From: Fictibacillus enclensis
Lineage (GTDB): Bacteria; Bacillota; Bacilli; Bacillales; Fictibacillaceae
Direction: 5' to 3'
DNA: 64,000 bases
Assembly: GCF_001457035.1 (NCBI RefSeq)
Contig: NZ_KQ758617.1
Location: forward strand, 1,240,001-1,304,000
This document shows positions 44,022-54,418 of the stretch, in pieces. Made by a program: the position numbers and the translations under genes. How positions within the stretch are numbered: position 1 is the first letter of the stretch; every line of letters starts with the position of its first letter. The notes beneath the pieces were generated by a model that saw nothing but the letters and a program-made list of their open reading frames with translations, was not told where the DNA came from and did not search any database.

Positions 44022-44915
44022 TTAAATTGCAGAAGGGTACGCTTGATGAATGACCTGCAAAAAAGCGGAGACGTTTCTGTTTTCTTGGGCCAGCGGGGCA
44101 AAAATATAGGAAAGCTTACGGTGAAAGGAGTGCTGGTCAATTTTGATGATGGATAGATTACCAGATTGCAGGTCCCTCTCAATCACACTTTTTGATAGAA
44201 GAGAAAGCCCAAGGCCGTGAATCACTGACTCTTTAATGCCTTGATTGGAGCTGATTGTAAGAAGCGATTTTGTCTTCAAACCGTTGGAGCGGATCACATG
44301 ATTTAAATAATCGCGTGTCCCCGAACCCGCTTCCCTAGATACCCATGCCTGGTTTTGCAGATCATCCATGGTGACACTTTCTTTGGAGGCAAGCGGGTGA
44401 TTTGGAGAGGAAACGATAAAGAGTTCGTCCTTCATGAAAGGGTGGACGGAAACTTCTTTTTCATTTGTCTGTCCTTCGATTAATCCGAAATCCACCTTAT
44501 AGTTTCGGACAGAGGACACAATTTCTTCCGTGTTCCCGATCAGCACCTGAAGCTCCAGCTCAGCGTGGTTTTTTTGCAGCTGATACAAGAGCGCAGGGAG
44601 AATATATTCACCAATGGTAAAACTGGCTCCAATCTTCAGTTCACCCTTTATGGTTGTGTGGTGCTCAAGGATTTGCTGCCTCGCTTGTTCATAAATGGTC
44701 AAAATCTGTTTTGCACGGTCGTATAAAAGTTCACCGGTTGGCGTGATTTGAAGAAACTTCGGCGACCGGATGAACAGCTGGGTTCGAAATTCCTTTTCCA
44801 GGTTTTTAATGTGCAGGCTGACGCTCGGTTGTGACATCCTGAGCCGTTCGGCGGTCTTCGTAAAGTTTTTTACTTCTGCCAGGGTAACAAATGTTTTTAA
44901 GGCATCATAATACAT
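44022..44915 (-). CDS. cysL: LysR-family regulator of sulfite reductase genes, CysL-like
   Basis: 297 residues from the ATG at 44915 (MYYDALKTFVTLAE). Helix-turn-helix FTKTAERLRMSQPSVSLHI; the effector domain has the family SREAGSGTRDYLN segment. Divergent from cysJI, as expected for an activator of sulfite reductase genes; in B. subtilis CysL (YwfK) activates cysJI. The name is by this context. Confidence 0.82.
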   Translation of the reverse strand: MYYDALKTFVTLAEVKNFTKTAERLRMSQPSVSLHIKNLEKEFRTQLFIRSPKFLQITPTGELLYDRAKQILTIYEQARQQILEHHTTIKGELKIGASFTIGEYILPALLYQLQKNHAELELQVLIGNTEEIVSSVRNYKVDFGLIEGQTNEKEVSVHPFMKDELFIVSSPNHPLASKESVTMDDLQNQAWVSREAGSGTRDYLNHVIRSNGLKTKSLLTISSNQGIKESVIHGLGLSLLSKSVIERDLQSGNLSIIKIDQHSFHRKLSYIFAPLAQENRNVSAFLQVIHQAYPSAI

Positions 44916-45139
44916 AATGAAAAACGTCCCCATCGATTAGGATTTTTAATAGTAATAATAATTAATATGTATTTTACTAATGTTATGGTCTGAGGTAAAG
45001 TAGATACTGTAAATTTTTTTAAGGGTTCTGACTATTTTTAAGATTAAAACCGACTTAATAGATCGATTTAATTTTAGTCTTAGTAGGGTGAAACCTTAAT
45101 TCATAAAATGACGGGAAATTTAAATGTGAGGTGTTATCA
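44916..45139. promoter_or_regulatory. cysL-cysJ divergent control region
   Basis: A 224 bp AT-rich region between divergent starts. It must contain both promoters and the CysL site; several T-N11-A motifs occur but I cannot single one out. Confidence 0.5.
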
Positions 45140-46957
45140 TTGCAACTTCAGGCAACAAACAGTCCATTTACCCAGGAGCAGGCAGAGCTGCTTAACCAGC
45201 TTTTGCCGAACCTGACAGAAGCTCAAAAAGTATGGCTTTCCGGCTTTCTTGCTGCATCCCAGGCGATGCCTTCAGCAAACGGCGAAACTTTGCAAGCGGT
45301 TCCTGCACCAGTATCTCAACCGGTATCAAAAGAAATTACCATTCTTTACGGATCACAAACCGGAAATGCCCAAGGTATTGCTGAAAGCAGCAGCAAAACC
45401 TTGAAGGAAAAAGGGTATGATGTGACTGTTTCATCCATGAGTGATTTTAAACCCAATCAATTGAAAAAACTTAAAAACCTTTTAATCATCGTCAGTACCC
45501 ATGGAGAAGGAGATCCTCCGGACAATGCAATTTCTTTTCATGAATTTGTCCATGGCAAACGTGCTCCGCAGCTTGAAGACCTTCATTTTTCCGTATTGTC
45601 TCTTGGCGACAGCTCTTACGAGTTTTTCTGCCAGACAGGAAAAGAGTTCGATAAAGTGCTCGAAGATCTTGGCGGAACTCGCCTGACGCCTCGTGTGGAT
45701 TGTGACCTTGATTATGATGAGCCGGCGGCTGAGTGGATTTTGAACGTGGTGGAATCATTAAATGATACACAGGAAGAAGCGGTCAGCAGTGTTTCATCAG
45801 CGAATGTTCCTGCAACCTCCGGGGAATCGCAATACTCTCGAACCAATCCATTTCAAGCTGAGGTACTTGAAAACATCAACTTGAATGGACGTGGATCGAA
45901 TAAAGAAACACGGCATCTCGAAATCTCTCTTGAAGGCTCCAATTTATCCTATGAACCGGGAGACAGCCTGGGGATTTATCCGGAGAACGACGCCGTTTTG
46001 GTCGATATGCTTCTGGATGAGCTCAAATGGAATCCAGAAGAAATCGTCACTGTAAACAAGCAGGGCGATGTAGCACCTTTGAAACAAGCGCTGATTACCA
46101 ATTTTGAAATTACGGTTCTCACCAAGCCGCTTCTTCAGCAGGCAGCGCAATTTACCGAAAATGAAAAACTTCATGAAATGTTGTCGGCTGGACATGAAGA
46201 AGAATTGAAAAACTACCTTTCCGGCCGCGATCTGCTGGATCTGATTCAGGACTTTGGTCCGTGGGCAGCTTCACCGCAGGACTTTGTCAGCATGCTGAGA
46301 AAGATGCCTGCCCGTTTGTATTCCATTGCCTCAAGCCTTGAAGCCAATCCGGATGAAGTTCATCTTACCATTGGCGCTTTAAGGTATGAATCGTTTGGAC
46401 GAAACCGGAACGGTGTATGCTCCATTCTTTGTGCGGAGCGGCTGGAGCCTGGTCACACGCTTCCGGTTTACATCCAGCATAACCAGAATTTCAAGTTGCC
46501 TGAAAATGGCGAAACACCGATCATTATGGTTGGCCCCGGAACAGGGGTGGCACCATTTAGAGCCTTTATGCAAGAGCGTGAGGAGCGGGGAGCAGAGTGG
46601 AAATCCTGGATGTTCTTTGGCGATCAGCATTTCGTCACCGATTTTCTCTATCAGACAGAATGGCAAAAATGGCTTAAAGGCGGTGTTTTGACGAAGATGG
46701 ATGTGGCCTTCTCCCGTGATTCTGAGGAAAAGGTATACGTTCAGCACCGCATGCTTGAACAGAGCAAGGAATTCTTCCAGTGGCTTGAAGATGGAGCGGT
46801 TCTCTATATTTGTGGAGATGAGAAAAACATGGCCCATGATGTACATGAAACATTGATCGACATCATTGAGAAAGAAGGAAACATGACACGCGAACAAGCG
46901 GAAGACTATGTGGCCCGTATGCAGCAGGAAAAACGATATCAGCGTGATGTGTATTAA
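45140..46957 (+). CDS. cysJ: Sulfite reductase [NADPH] flavoprotein alpha component
   Basis: 605 residues from the TTG at 45140 ([16 protein letters not shown]), preceded by GAGGTG; a GTG at 45131 is possible. This length equals the B. subtilis protein. Flavodoxin domain at about 60-200 ([14 protein letters not shown]), FAD domain (RLYSIASS), NADPH domain ([23 protein letters not shown]). Transfers electrons from NADPH via FAD and FMN to CysI, reducing sulfite to sulfide for cysteine synthesis. Confidence 0.95.
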   Translation: MQLQATNSPFTQEQAELLNQLLPNLTEAQKVWLSGFLAASQAMPSANGETLQAVPAPVSQPVSKEITILYGSQTGNAQGIAESSSKTLKEKGYDVTVSSMSDFKPNQLKKLKNLLIIVSTHGEGDPPDNAISFHEFVHGKRAPQLEDLHFSVLSLGDSSYEFFCQTGKEFDKVLEDLGGTRLTPRVDCDLDYDEPAAEWILNVVESLNDTQEEAVSSVSSANVPATSGESQYSRTNPFQAEVLENINLNGRGSNKETRHLEISLEGSNLSYEPGDSLGIYPENDAVLVDMLLDELKWNPEEIVTVNKQGDVAPLKQALITNFEITVLTKPLLQQAAQFTENEKLHEMLSAGHEEELKNYLSGRDLLDLIQDFGPWAASPQDFVSMLRKMPARLYSIASSLEANPDEVHLTIGALRYESFGRNRNGVCSILCAERLEPGHTLPVYIQHNQNFKLPENGETPIIMVGPGTGVAPFRAFMQEREERGAEWKSWMFFGDQHFVTDFLYQTEWQKWLKGGVLTKMDVAFSRDSEEKVYVQHRMLEQSKEFFQWLEDGAVLYICGDEKNMAHDVHETLIDIIEKEGNMTREQAEDYVARMQQEKRYQRDVY

Positions 46958-46982
46958 GCGGGAACAGAAAGGAGTTTTAAAG

Positions 46983-48701
46983 ATGTCAAATCCTAAATTA
47001 AAAGCACCTGACGGCAAGCCGAGTGATGTTGAACGTATAAAAGAAGAAAGTAATTATTTGAGGGGTACGCTGAAGGAAGTGATGCTTGACAGGATCAGTT
47101 CAGGTATCCCGGACGATGACAACCGTCTCATGAAGCATCACGGCAGCTATCTTCAGGATGACCGTGATCTTCGCACTGAGCGGCAGAAACAAAAGCTTGA
47201 GCCTGCTTATCAATTCATGCTGCGCGTGAGACTCCCGGGTGGTGTTGCCACACCATCACAATGGCTCACCATGGACCGGCTGGGAAATCAGTATGGAAAT
47301 GGAACACTGAAATTGACCACAAGGCAGACCTTCCAGATGCATGGCATTTTGAAGTGGAACATGAAAAGTACGATCCAGGCCATCCATGCTTCCCTTATGG
47401 ATACGATTGCCGCATGCGGAGACGTAAACCGGAATGTGATGTGCATTTCAAACCCTTACCAATCCGAAATTCATTCAGAAGTATACGAATGGTCCAAGAA
47501 ACTGAGCGAATACCTCTTGCCAAGAACTAGAGCGTACCACGAAATCTGGCTGGACGAAGAAAAGGTGGCAGGCACACCGGATGCAGATGAAGTGGAACCG
47601 ATGTACGGGCCGCTTTACCTGCCGCGTAAATTTAAAATCGGCATTGCTGTTCCTCCATCAAATGATATCGATGTCTTTTCACAGGATCTCGGATTCATTG
47701 CGGTTATTGAAGATGGCAAGTTGACTGGTTTTAATATTGCAATTGGCGGCGGCATGGGTATGAGCCACGGAGATAAGGAAACCTACCCGCAGCTGTCCAA
47801 AGTGATTGGTTTTTGCACGCCTGACCAGATTCTTGAGGTGGCGGAAAAAACTATTACTATTCAACGAGACTACGGAAACCGTTCCAAGCGAAAAAACGCC
47901 CGTTTTAAATATACAGTTGACCGCCTGGGGGTTGAAACCGTAAAAGAAGAATTGGAAAACCGACTCGGTTGGAGCCTGGCCGAAGCTAGGGACTTTTCCT
48001 TTGAGGATAATGGAGACAGATATGGCTGGGTTCAGGGTCTTCAAGATCAATGGCATTTTACGCTGTTTGTTGAAGGTGGTCGTATTACAGACTTTGAAAA
48101 CTACAAGCTGATGACCGGCCTGCGTGAAATTGCCAAGGTTCACACTGGGGAGTTCCGTTTAACTGCGAACCAGAACTTGATCATTGCAAATGTGTCCGAG
48201 GAAAAGAAGCAGGAGATCACGAATCTTCTCGATCAATATGGAATGCTCAACAGCCAGAACGTTTCTGCTATCCGCCGAAATTCTATGGCTTGTGTAGCAC
48301 TTCCGACGTGCGGCCTTGCTATGGCTGAAGCGGAGCGCTATCTGCCGGTGCTGATGGACAAAATTGATCAGATTGCGGATGAAAACGGGTTGCGCAACGA
48401 GGAAATCACCGTTCGGATGACCGGCTGCCCTAATGGATGTGCACGGCATGCACTCGGTGAAATTGGCTTTATCGGCAAGGCGCCGGGCAAATACAATATG
48501 TATTTGGGTGCAGCTTTTGATGGCAGCCGTTTGAGCAAAATGTACCGCGAGAACATAGGGGAGGAAGAAATACTAAAGGAATTAAAAGTTCTTTTCCCGA
48601 AATATGCGAAAGAGCGTCTTGAAGGCGAACACTTTGGAGACTTTGTCATTCGAAGCGGAGTTATTAAAGCCACAACAGATGGCACCAATTTTCATTTATA
48701 A
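46983..48701 (+). CDS. cysI: Sulfite reductase hemoprotein beta component
   Basis: 572 residues from the ATG at 46983 behind AAAGGAG. Two sulfite/nitrite reductase repeats; the siroheme-4Fe4S ligands are in [13 protein letters not shown] and TGCPNGCAR. Catalyses the six-electron reduction of sulfite. 25 bp after cysJ, one operon, followed by a strong terminator. Confidence 0.95.
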   Translation: MSNPKLKAPDGKPSDVERIKEESNYLRGTLKEVMLDRISSGIPDDDNRLMKHHGSYLQDDRDLRTERQKQKLEPAYQFMLRVRLPGGVATPSQWLTMDRLGNQYGNGTLKLTTRQTFQMHGILKWNMKSTIQAIHASLMDTIAACGDVNRNVMCISNPYQSEIHSEVYEWSKKLSEYLLPRTRAYHEIWLDEEKVAGTPDADEVEPMYGPLYLPRKFKIGIAVPPSNDIDVFSQDLGFIAVIEDGKLTGFNIAIGGGMGMSHGDKETYPQLSKVIGFCTPDQILEVAEKTITIQRDYGNRSKRKNARFKYTVDRLGVETVKEELENRLGWSLAEARDFSFEDNGDRYGWVQGLQDQWHFTLFVEGGRITDFENYKLMTGLREIAKVHTGEFRLTANQNLIIANVSEEKKQEITNLLDQYGMLNSQNVSAIRRNSMACVALPTCGLAMAEAERYLPVLMDKIDQIADENGLRNEEITVRMTGCPNGCARHALGEIGFIGKAPGKYNMYLGAAFDGSRLSKMYRENIGEEEILKELKVLFPKYAKERLEGEHFGDFVIRSGVIKATTDGTNFHL

Positions 48702-48709
48702 TCCTAAAA

Positions 48710-48741
48710 ACAGCGGCCCGGCAGTTATGCCGGGCCGCTGT
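48710..48741. terminator. Bidirectional terminator between cysI and lexA
   Basis: A 14 bp GC-rich perfect stem (ACAGCGGCCCGGCA / TGCCGGGCCGCTGT) with a GTTA loop between convergent genes. Confidence 0.85.
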
Positions 48742-48751
48742 TTGCTTATTT

Positions 48752-49372
48752 TTAATGTAAGGTGCGGTACACACCAATTACTTTTCCGAGGATGGTCACG
48801 TTTGGAAGAAGGATGGGTGATAACGAAGAATTTTCAGGCTGCAGACGGATATGGTCTTTCTCTTTAAAGAACCGTTTGACGGTTGCTTCATTCTCGTCTG
48901 TCATCGCTACGATGATATCACCATTTTCCGCTGTAGGCTGCTGCTTTACGACAACCAAGTCCCGGTCGTAAATGCCTGCTTCAATCATACTGTCTCCTTC
49001 TACAGTTAACATAAAAACATTATCGTCTCCTACTACATGCTCTGGAAGAGAGAAGTACTCATCCACATTTTCAATGGCCGTAATCGGAGATCCAGCAGTA
49101 ACCTTACCGATGATCGGCACATTGACGGATCGTGATTTGGTGATGATCTGGTCGGATTCAAGCCCCAATACTTCAATGGCCCTTGGTTTGGTAGGGTCAC
49201 GGCGAATCAGCCCTTTTTTCTCCAGACGAGAAAGATGGCCATGAACGGTAGAGCTGGACGCCAGCCCGACGGCTTCTCCGATTTCCCGAACGGAAGGAGG
49301 GTATCCCTTTGCATTAACTTCCTCTTTAATAAATTCCAGGATATCAATCTGTCTTCTGGATAACTTTGTCAT
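48752..49372 (-). CDS. lexA: SOS repressor LexA
   Basis: 206 residues. The winged helix ([20 protein letters not shown]) is followed by the self-cleavage site Ala-Gly in VTAGSPITA, catalytic Ser in EGDSMIEAG and Lys in VVVKQQ. RecA-stimulated self-cleavage derepresses SOS genes, including yneA next to it. Its own upstream region has a near-consensus LexA box. Confidence 0.95.
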   Translation of the reverse strand: MTKLSRRQIDILEFIKEEVNAKGYPPSVREIGEAVGLASSSTVHGHLSRLEKKGLIRRDPTKPRAIEVLGLESDQIITKSRSVNVPIIGKVTAGSPITAIENVDEYFSLPEHVVGDDNVFMLTVEGDSMIEAGIYDRDLVVVKQQPTAENGDIIVAMTDENEATVKRFFKEKDHIRLQPENSSLSPILLPNVTILGKVIGVYRTLH

Positions 49373-49435
49373 TATATTTGCACCTCATTCACTGAATACT
49401 CTTGAAAAAAGTATAGCATTTAAAAGCAAGATATA

Positions 49436-49449
49436 CAAACATAAGTTCG
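49436..49449. promoter_or_regulatory. LexA box, lexA side
   Basis: CAAAC-ATAA-GTTCG, one mismatch from the Bacillus consensus CGAAC-N4-GTTCG; placed for autorepression. Confidence 0.65.
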
Positions 49450-49459
49450 AAAAAAACCC

Positions 49460-49488
49460 TTGAAAAGAACAGCTGTTCCCATTATAAT
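49460..49488 (+). promoter_or_regulatory. yneA promoter with LexA box in the spacer
   Basis: TTGAAA (49460) and TATAAT (49483) with a 17 bp spacer; the spacer holds GAAC-AGCT-GTTC (49467-49478). Confidence 0.85.
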
Positions 49489-49528
49489 GAGAACAAATAG
49501 GAACAAACATTCGCAGGGGTGATAGGAA

Positions 49529-49807
49529 ATGAAGGGATTTTCACCGGTAGTTATGCTAATATCTATTTTTGCAGCAGGGTTTTTTATGTTTGCCCATCAG
49601 ACACATGTTGAAGGCTCGAAGGAATATATGGAGATTACAGTTAATAAGGGAGATTCACTCTGGAAAATTGCAGAAGAATATACTAAGGACCACAAAAGCA
49701 ATTGGGCATTTGTAGACTGGGTGGAGAAGAACAACGGAATACAGGCAGGGGCCATTACACCGGGCCAGAAGCTCATCATTCCAATCAAAGCAGAAAAAGA
49801 CAGGTGA
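49529..49807 (+). CDS. yneA: Cell division suppressor YneA (LysM domain)
   Basis: 92 residues: a single N-terminal membrane helix and a LysM domain (VNKGDSLWKIAEEYTKD, LIIPI). SOS-induced inhibitor of cell division in Bacillus, acting outside the membrane at the septum. Divergent from lexA and under the LexA-controlled promoter. Confidence 0.92.
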   Translation: MKGFSPVVMLISIFAAGFFMFAHQTHVEGSKEYMEITVNKGDSLWKIAEEYTKDHKSNWAFVDWVEKNNGIQAGAITPGQKLIIPIKAEKDR

Positions 49808-50470
<663 letters not shown>

Positions 50471-50515
50471 TATTCGTTTATGATAGGCATATCGAATATA
50501 AAAGGAGAGGTGTTC

Positions 50516-50755
50516 ATGCTTACACCAGACAAATTGGAACGGCTCAATTTTCTTGCAAAGAAGTCGAAACAAGAAGGTTTAGCCACTGAAGAAGCTGCAG
50601 AGCAAAAAGAATTACGAGAAGAGTATCTGAAGAATGTCAGAACTTCTTTTCAAAATAGATTGCATTCATTGACCATCATTGACCCTGAAGGCAATGATGT
50701 GACACCGGAGAAGCTGAAAGAAAGCAAAAAAAGCCAAAAAAATATAAAGCATTAA
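50516..50755 (+). CDS. ynzC: DUF896 protein YnzC
   Basis: 79 residues from the ATG at 50516 behind AAAGGAGAGG. DKLERLNFLAKKSKQEGL and EYLKNVRTSFQNRLHSL are the DUF896 pattern, a small helical protein of unknown role. Third in the SOS operon order known from B. subtilis. Confidence 0.9.
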   Translation: MLTPDKLERLNFLAKKSKQEGLATEEAAEQKELREEYLKNVRTSFQNRLHSLTIIDPEGNDVTPEKLKESKKSQKNIKH

Positions 50756-50760
50756 AAGGA

Positions 50761-50789
50761 AGCCTGATTTCAAATGAAATCAGGCTTTT
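50761..50789 (+). terminator. Terminator after ynzC
   Basis: AGCCTGATTTC and GAAATCAGGCT around AAAT, then a T run. Confidence 0.85.
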
Positions 50790-50856
50790 TTTCTTGTTGC
50801 AAAATTCTGAATTTCCTATATACTGTACTATAACAACTTTGGAAGGGGAGAACAAA

Positions 50857-51141
50857 GTGACTTTTTCAATAACGGATTCTGTTGTAAAATTGTATCGTGA
50901 AATTGATTTGAACGAAGGTGAAGCCATTCGGCTTTTCGCAAGGTATGCAGGAAGCACTAGCGATGGCGGATACTCTGTAGGCGTAATTCCCGCAATGCCT
51001 GGTGATGGTGATCAAATCCATGAAGTGAGCGGACTGACGTTTTTTTTTAGACCGGACGATGAATGGATTCTTGAGGAAATGAAGCTGGATTATGATGAAA
51101 CCGAAGACATCTTTTACTGTGACCTTCCCGCACTGGCGTAA
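50857..51141 (+). CDS. HesB/IscA-like protein (YneR type)
   Basis: 94 residues from a GTG behind GGAAGGGGAG. SVVKLYREIDLNEGEAIRLFARY and GGYSVGVIPA follow the HesB-like fold, but the cysteines that ligate Fe-S in IscA are absent (the only Cys, near the end, is in FYCDLP). Matches the YneR subgroup with unknown role. It lies between ynzC and tkt, with its own terminator. Confidence 0.75.
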   Translation: MTFSITDSVVKLYREIDLNEGEAIRLFARYAGSTSDGGYSVGVIPAMPGDGDQIHEVSGLTFFFRPDDEWILEEMKLDYDETEDIFYCDLPALA

Positions 51142-51149
51142 GTGATACG

Positions 51150-51186
51150 GCCTGTATTATAACAAAAGTTATAATGCGGGCTTTTT
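51150..51186 (+). terminator. Terminator of the HesB-like gene
   Basis: GCCTGTATTATAAC pairs with GTTATAATGCGGGC with mismatches around AAAA, then six T. Confidence 0.75.
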
Positions 51187-51321
51187 TATTTGTATGAAGG
51201 GAATACTTTAAGGGAAACTAATGAAGGGCATTGTGCTTGTATAAACAGGCCAAAATGTTTATGATTGAATCGACAAATCTTTTACATATGTTCATATGTA
51301 GATGAAGGGATGATGAAATTA

Positions 51322-53316
51322 ATGTCTACTGCTTCAATTGATCAATTATCAATTAACACAATTCGAACTTTGGCTATAGATAGCATCGAAAAAGCCAAAT
51401 CAGGTCACCCGGGAATGCCTATGGGTGCCGCACCTATGGCTTACAGCCTTTGGACAAAGTTCATGAACCACAATCCTGAGAACCCGCAATGGTTCAACCG
51501 TGACCGTTTTGTACTGTCTGCAGGACACGGTTCCATGCTTTTATACAGCCTGCTTTACTTATCCGGCTATGATCTTTCCATGGATGACCTTAAAGAATTC
51601 CGTCAGTGGGGAAGCAAGACCCCTGGACATCCGGAATACCGTCACACTGCTGGGGTTGATGCCACAACCGGACCACTCGGACAAGGTATTGCGATGGCTG
51701 TTGGTATGGCAATGGCTGAACGCCACCTCGCTGCGACTTACAACAAAGATGGCTTTGAAGTGGTTGACCACCATACTTACTCTATCTGTGGTGATGGAGA
51801 CCTAATGGAAGGTGTATCAGCTGAAGCAGCTTCACTTGCAGGCCACCTTGGTCTTGGTAAACTGGTTGTTATGTATGATTCCAACGATATTTCACTTGAT
51901 GGTGATTTGCACCTTTCTTTCTCTGAAAGCGTGCAGGATCGTTTTAAAGCCTATGGCTGGCAAGTGATTCGTGTCGAAGACGGCACTGATCTTAAAGAGA
52001 TCGAAAATGCGATCGCTGAAGCGAAAAAAGATACAAAACATCCAACACTTATTGAAGTTAAAACCGTTATTGGTTTTGGATCTCCAAACAAATCCGGTAA
52101 ATCAGCTTCCCACGGTGCACCGCTTGGATCAGATGAAGTTAAACTGACGAAAGCAGCGTATGACTGGGTATTTGAAGAAGACTTTTACGTTCCGGACGAA
52201 GTGAGAGATCATTTTGCTTCAGTAAAAGAAGAAAACCAAAAGAAAGAAGCAGAATGGAATGACTTGTTTGCCCGCTATGAAAAAGAGCACAGCGAAGCAG
52301 CTGCTCAATTAAAGTTGGCAATTGACAACAAGCTTCCAGAAAACTTTGATGCAAACCTTCCTGAGTTTGATAAAGCGATCGCCACACGTGCTTCCTCAGG
52401 GAATGCATTAAATGCTTTTGCTCAAAACATTCCTTGGCTGTTTGGTGGTTCTGCTGACCTTGCGGGATCCAACAACACCATGCTAAAAGGTGAAACCAAT
52501 TTCAGCCGCGAAGATTACAGCGGACGCAACATCTGGTTTGGTGTTCGTGAATTCGCAATGGGTGCTGCGGTCAACGGTATGGCGCTCCATGGCGGATTAA
52601 AAGTTTTTGGTGCAACATTCTTCGTATTCTCCGATTACTTGCGTCCGGCCATTCGCCTTGCGTCCATTATGGGTCTTCCTGTAACCTTCGTATTCACGCA
52701 TGACAGTGTGGCTGTTGGGGAAGACGGACCTACTCATGAACCGGTTGAACAGCTTGCGTCACTTCGTGCGATGCCTGGATTATCTGTAATCCGTCCTGCA
52801 GATGCATATGAATCTGTGGCAGCATGGAAATTGGCTCTTGAAAGCACAGATACACCAACGGCTCTTGTGCTTACAAGGCAAGCTCTTCCGATTTTGCCTG
52901 GAACAAAAGAGAATGCATATGAGAACGTTAAAAAAGGTGCTTATATCATTTCAGAAGCGGAAGGAACTCCACAAGCGATTCTTCTTGCTTCCGGATCTGA
53001 GGTAAGCCTTGCAGTTGAAGCTCAAAAATCACTGAAAGAAGAAGGAATCAACGTTTCTGTCGTTTCCATGCCTTCTTGGGACCGATTTGAACAGCAATCT
53101 GCTGAATACAAAGAAAGTGTATTCCCTTCTTCTGTACGTGCACGCCTTGGCATTGAAATGGCTGCTTCTCAAGGCCTTCATAAATATGTTGGACTTGAAG
53201 GCGACGTATTAGCGATTGATAAGTTTGGCGCTTCTGCACCAGGAAACAAAATCATCGAAGAGTACGGCTTCACTGTTGAAAATGTTTCTAACAAAGTTAA
53301 AGCATTGTTGAAATAA
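51322..53316 (+). CDS. tkt: Transketolase
   Basis: 664 residues from the ATG at 51322 ([20 protein letters not shown]). Thiamine diphosphate site: [13 protein letters not shown] with Mg ligands, [12 protein letters not shown], and [16 protein letters not shown] in the middle domain. Exchanges two-carbon units in the pentose phosphate pathway. Position after yneAB-ynzC as in B. subtilis. Confidence 0.96.
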   Translation: MSTASIDQLSINTIRTLAIDSIEKAKSGHPGMPMGAAPMAYSLWTKFMNHNPENPQWFNRDRFVLSAGHGSMLLYSLLYLSGYDLSMDDLKEFRQWGSKTPGHPEYRHTAGVDATTGPLGQGIAMAVGMAMAERHLAATYNKDGFEVVDHHTYSICGDGDLMEGVSAEAASLAGHLGLGKLVVMYDSNDISLDGDLHLSFSESVQDRFKAYGWQVIRVEDGTDLKEIENAIAEAKKDTKHPTLIEVKTVIGFGSPNKSGKSASHGAPLGSDEVKLTKAAYDWVFEEDFYVPDEVRDHFASVKEENQKKEAEWNDLFARYEKEHSEAAAQLKLAIDNKLPENFDANLPEFDKAIATRASSGNALNAFAQNIPWLFGGSADLAGSNNTMLKGETNFSREDYSGRNIWFGVREFAMGAAVNGMALHGGLKVFGATFFVFSDYLRPAIRLASIMGLPVTFVFTHDSVAVGEDGPTHEPVEQLASLRAMPGLSVIRPADAYESVAAWKLALESTDTPTALVLTRQALPILPGTKENAYENVKKGAYIISEAEGTPQAILLASGSEVSLAVEAQKSLKEEGINVSVVSMPSWDRFEQQSAEYKESVFPSSVRARLGIEMAASQGLHKYVGLEGDVLAIDKFGASAPGNKIIEEYGFTVENVSNKVKALLK

Positions 53317-53326
53317 TAAAAAATGG

Positions 53327-53352
53327 CCCGGAGGAAATCCTCCGGGTCTTTT
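53327..53352 (+). terminator. Terminator of tkt
   Basis: CCCGGAGGA and TCCTCCGGG around AA, then a T run. Confidence 0.85.
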
Positions 53353-53454
53353 TTGCGTTCGACAAAAGTAGTGATTTCAATCTTCAACATCAGACAACTT
53401 TTTTTTAGGACATGCTTTATACTGGGGAAAAAAGCGAGAGTAGGTGGCGGGGGC

Positions 53455-53895
53455 TTGAGAGAGTATTTCATTTATAAGCTAAAAGATGAAGTTGCTGAAC
53501 GATACTTTGGAAAAGAGTCAAAGCTTTTTCAGCTCTTTTTAGAGGAATACAAAACCTTTACCGCTCAGAAGGATGTCCTGCAAAAGCAAATCGAGTACAT
53601 TACGTCTCCGCTACATGTTGATCCTTTACAAACCTTTTTAAAGCAAATGCTCCTCTCGAAGAAGGGGTTTCACACAGAAATTCATTCCTTTTTACTGGAA
53701 AGTGACAATAGTTCTGCCCGGCTCAGCTTCTCAGAACGCTACCTCATTCTTCAGAGTGTGGGTGGTTTTGAGGCGGAAACGATCATTTTTGAAACGATGC
53801 GCAAATACGAGCGCTGTTTTTTTGCCATGGATTTTAAATATTACCGTTATGGGTGGCTGAATCCGTTGAAACCGAGGACAGGGTACGGCTCATAA
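53455..53895 (+). CDS. sirA: Sporulation inhibitor of replication SirA
   Basis: 146 residues from the TTG at 53455 (MREYFIYKLKDEVAERYFG); the longer upstream frame crosses the tkt terminator and is wrong. FGKESKLFQLFLEEY, YITSPLHVD and FFAMDFKYYRYGWLNP match SirA (YneE). In B. subtilis it binds DnaA domain I and blocks replication initiation during sporulation. Same place as in B. subtilis, between tkt and yneF. Confidence 0.88.
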   Translation: MREYFIYKLKDEVAERYFGKESKLFQLFLEEYKTFTAQKDVLQKQIEYITSPLHVDPLQTFLKQMLLSKKGFHTEIHSFLLESDNSSARLSFSERYLILQSVGGFEAETIIFETMRKYERCFFAMDFKYYRYGWLNPLKPRTGYGS

Positions 53896-53975
53896 ATATT
53901 TTAGTGTCCATCTTGTATATGTTTATCACTTTATAGTAAACTAGTGCTAGACAACATGAAGGAGGAAGTTTTACT

Positions 53976-54188
53976 ATGTTTTATTATATCCTTGTGGGTA
54001 TTCTAGCGCTTCTTGCAGGCGTAGCTATCGGCTTTTTCATTGCCCGCAAATACATGATGAGTTATCTGCAAAAAAATCCGCCAATTAATGAAAACATGCT
54101 TCGGGTCATGATGATGCAAATGGGCCAGAAACCGTCCCAAAAGAAAATTAACCAAATGATGCAGGCAATGAACAAACAAATGAAGTAA
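53976..54188 (+). CDS. yneF: UPF0154 membrane protein YneF
   Basis: 70 residues: a single N-terminal membrane helix ([19 protein letters not shown]) and a conserved tail [23 protein letters not shown] follows AAGGAGG. Function unknown; widely conserved in Bacillota. Confidence 0.93.
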   Translation: MFYYILVGILALLAGVAIGFFIARKYMMSYLQKNPPINENMLRVMMMQMGQKPSQKKINQMMQAMNKQMK

Positions 54189-54418
54189 TAAATCAGTGAC
54201 AAGCTGATTTATCTTCAACGACGATAGAGAGTTGATCATTTCTTACGTCACTGGTTAAGTTCATCTTTATCCTTGATACCGGATTTGTTCTTCTTAGATC
54301 TCGTAATAAGCCGCCTTATGGTCCATGTGGACTGTAGGGTGGCTTTTTTTATTGCAGAAATGATTTTTAAAATTTTCATTATTTGGTAAAATAAAGAGGG
54401 TGTTTTTGGGGGAAGGGG
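54189..54418. other. Intergenic region with terminator
   Basis: A long hairpin at 54308-54348 (AAGCCGCC...GGTGGCTT, then seven T) probably terminates yneF transcription. Nothing else seen. Confidence 0.6.

Noticed and set aside
53323-53454. Long N-terminal extension of sirA
   Set aside because: It would be translated from the tkt terminator; homology to SirA starts at the TTG at 53455.
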